Assembly (NCBI GenBank): GCA_947243795.1
Contig: OX365932.1
Span: forward strand, 186,001-250,000
DNA from: Saccharomyces uvarum
Taxonomy: Eukaryota; Ascomycota; Saccharomycetes; Saccharomycetales; Saccharomycetaceae
Reading direction: 5' to 3'
DNA length: 64,000 bases
The translations under genes and the position numbers were made by a program. The notes beneath the pieces are model-generated. The model had not been told where the DNA came from and searched no databases. It saw nothing but the letters and a program-made list of their open reading frames with translations. Below are positions 60,365 through 64,000 of this stretch, piece by piece (position 1 is the stretch's first letter; each line of letters opens with the position of its first letter).

Positions 60365-60397
60365 TGTATTGTTCATGTATTGTTCATGTATTGTTTG
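60365..60397 (+). repeat. 11-bp tandem repeat TGTATTGTTCA
   Basis: Two perfect copies of TGTATTGTTCA and a third degenerate copy (TGTATTGTTTG) lie in tandem in the CAJ1-tRNA gap. Confidence 0.85.
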
Positions 60398-60822
60398 TGT
60401 ATCGTTTACCTTCAGTTTGCGTGATGGTGTTTAGTTGTACTTTGTAGGCGCTTAACATCTAGCGTCAGACGACTCAATCGATCGAACTGAATGACACGTC
60501 AAAAGTAAACTATTTCATATAAAACCTTCATAGATCACAATTCTATCTAGAGACTCATCGAACTGCCAGCGGCATTTAAACAGGTTATCTCCAATAAATA
60601 GACTATGTCGGGCAGTCAAAACGCTATCTATACTAGTTCATCAGCAAACCCCAAACAGTTTCCTACAACAAAACCACTCATATATATAAGCTGCGATCTA
60701 TGTATAGCCACAACTAGTCTAAATACATAAGACAAAAAGGAACAGCAAGTCTTTTAACTCTGAAGTTCCACGAATCTTTCCATGAGTAAGTCATCCACGC
60801 TCCAATGAAACATAGTTCTTCT

Positions 60823-60894
60823 GGTCCTATAGTGTAGTGGTTATCACTTTCGGTTTTGATCCGGACAACCCCGGTTCGAATCCGGGTAGGACCT
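60823..60894 (+). tRNA. tRNA-Gln (UUG)
   Basis: A 72-base cloverleaf, no intron. The acceptor stem is GGTCCTA/TAGGACC with discriminator T. The D arm contains AGTGGTTA. The anticodon stem TTCGG/CCGGA surrounds the loop TTTTGAT (anticodon TTG), and the T arm is CCCGG-TTCGAAT-CCGGG. It matches the yeast tRNA-Gln sequence as I remember it and the position of tQ(UUG)E1. A T7 terminator follows. Confidence 0.96.
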
Positions 60895-60896
60895 CC

Positions 60897-60903
60897 TTTT
60901 TTT
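60897..60903 (+). terminator. Pol III terminator of tRNA-Gln
   Basis: Seven T residues start 3 bases after the tRNA-Gln gene on its coding strand. Confidence 0.85.
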
Positions 60904-61259
60904 AATTCAGTGCAAAAAAATGTCATAAGAATGTTGCCATACCGTTCATTCACCAGGTACCAGTCAATCTGTAAATCAAGAGAGACTGATGTTTGTGCAC
61001 TCAGCCAAAGCCAAACAACGACAGCATGTTTCTTATTAATACGCGACGGGTTTTATTGGAGACACACCCGCTTTCCGGGTAACAGTGGCTGGCTATTATC
61101 GTTCATTTATAAGCAACGGAGAAAAATGATTACGAAATTGATGTAGCTATATCTTACCTAGCACTGTACAAGTGAGTCACGAGCGGAGTCTGAATATCAA
61201 TTTGTTTGGTTATTTTATTTATTGCGGCAGTATAGAGAATTCCAAAGAACTTCTGAGAA
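60904..61259. promoter_or_regulatory. tRNA-Gln to ISD11 intergenic region
   Basis: A 356-base region that holds the ISD11 promoter, with a Reb1-type site listed separately. No further feature is seen. Confidence 0.5.
61075..61082 (+). promoter_or_regulatory. Candidate Reb1 site upstream of ISD11
   Basis: CCGGGTAA is a full Reb1 consensus match, 178 bases before the ISD11 ATG and about 180 bases after the tRNA-Gln gene, where it could separate Pol III and Pol II transcription. Confidence 0.55.
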
Positions 61260-61544
61260 ATGCCTGGCGTTACAGCTCCAACAAGAGGACAAGTGTTGTC
61301 GCTATACAAGCAATTTATCAAGAATTCCAACCAGTTCAATAATTACAACTTCAGACAGTACTTCCTAAGAAAAACAAGGGACACTTTCAGGGATAACGTG
61401 AACCAGAAAGATCCGAAAGTGCTAATGAATGTATTCAAGGACGCGAAGAACGAATTGGGTGTCTTGAAAAGACAGTCAGTCATTTCCCAGATGTACACTT
61501 TCGATAGACTGGTTGTGGAACCGTTGAAAGGAAGGAAACACTGA
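61260..61544 (+). CDS. ISD11: Isd11, LYR-motif partner of the cysteine desulfurase Nfs1
   Basis: A 94-residue mitochondrial protein, the same length as in S. cerevisiae. The N-terminal LYR-type motif appears as LSLYKQFI (13-20), followed by the family phenylalanine in [11 protein letters not shown] and by a helical rest. The C-terminus reads [10 protein letters not shown]. Isd11 stabilises Nfs1 and, with acyl carrier protein, supports Fe-S cluster synthesis in the matrix. The gene is essential in S. cerevisiae and was long missed because of its size. Confidence 0.96.
   Translation: MPGVTAPTRGQVLSLYKQFIKNSNQFNNYNFRQYFLRKTRDTFRDNVNQKDPKVLMNVFKDAKNELGVLKRQSVISQMYTFDRLVVEPLKGRKH

Positions 61545-64000
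<2,456 letters not shown>

Larger units (their letters stand above)
59697..60822. other. CAJ1 to tRNA-Gln intergenic region
   Basis: A 1.1-kb region. The CAJ1 promoter is at the left. A perfect 10-bp hairpin with a T-rich 3' flank is at 59963-59987 and an 11-bp tandem repeat at 60365-60397. No protein gene or LTR is recognised, although positions upstream of tRNA genes are favoured by yeast Ty elements. Confidence 0.5.

Noticed and set aside
59988-60822. Possible Ty remnant or short gene upstream of tRNA-Gln (for example a 41-codon ATG frame at about 60605)
   Set aside because: No match to a known yeast retroelement or protein could be recognised, and the frames are short.

Overview
The window is a stretch of budding-yeast nuclear chromosome from the genus Saccharomyces. 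Gene order and orientation match the right arm of S. cerevisiae chromosome V from BIM1 (YER016W) to TPA1 (YER049W) as I know it, with no rearrangement visible. The proteins are clearly orthologous but differ from remembered S. cerevisiae sequences at many positions, so this looks like a more distant sensu stricto species (for example of the S. uvarum/eubayanus, arboricola, kudriavzevii or mikatae lineages). I cannot choose among these by eye. Many genes belong to whole-genome-duplication or close paralog pairs (SBH2, YPT31, GAL83, MIG3, EDC2, ACA1, HVG1).

Layout. 1-5.8 kb: the end of BIM1, then AFG3, SPC25, ISC1 and SBH2; SPC25 and ISC1 form a strikingly GC-rich block. 6-18 kb: a run of plus-strand genes, GPA2, RPN3, SRB4, PRO3, YAT2 and GCD11. 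18-26 kb: tRNA-His(GUG), then CHO1, GAL83, MIG3, SMB1 (minus), CHZ1 (plus) and YPT31 (minus). 26-39 kb: FIR1, ZRG8, YER034W, EDC2, ARB1, PHM8 and KRE29. 39-49 kb: full-length HVG1, GLN3, YEN1, MXR1, SAH1 and ERG28. 49-64 kb: intron-containing MEI4, ACA1, SPO73, SAP1, CAJ1, tRNA-Gln(UUG), ISD11 and the first 568 codons of TPA1.

The genes do not form one pathway. They cover kinetochore and microtubule work (BIM1, SPC25), mitochondria (AFG3, ISD11), glucose and nitrogen signalling (GPA2, GAL83, MIG3, GLN3), lipid and sterol metabolism (ISC1, CHO1, ERG28), the methyl cycle (SAH1, MXR1), translation (GCD11, ARB1), RNA work (SMB1, EDC2, FIR1), genome maintenance and meiosis (KRE29, YEN1, MEI4, SPO73), and the proteasome and Mediator (RPN3, SRB4). 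Several promoters carry a regulatory site that fits the gene: a PACE box (RPN3), a CSRE (YAT2), UAS-INO (CHO1), a cluster of four Rgt1-type boxes (MIG3), a Pho4-type box (PHM8), CACGTG (SAH1), a sterol response element (ERG28), URS1 (MEI4) and a middle sporulation element (SPO73).

I see no retrotransposon, solo LTR, CRISPR array or foreign island, and no evidence of a wholly new system. The observations most worth a second look are the full-length HVG1, the non-canonical active site of YAT2, the Rgt1-type cluster upstream of MIG3, the covarying anticodon stem of the tRNA-His gene, the MEI4 intron, and two strong hairpins in long intergenic regions.
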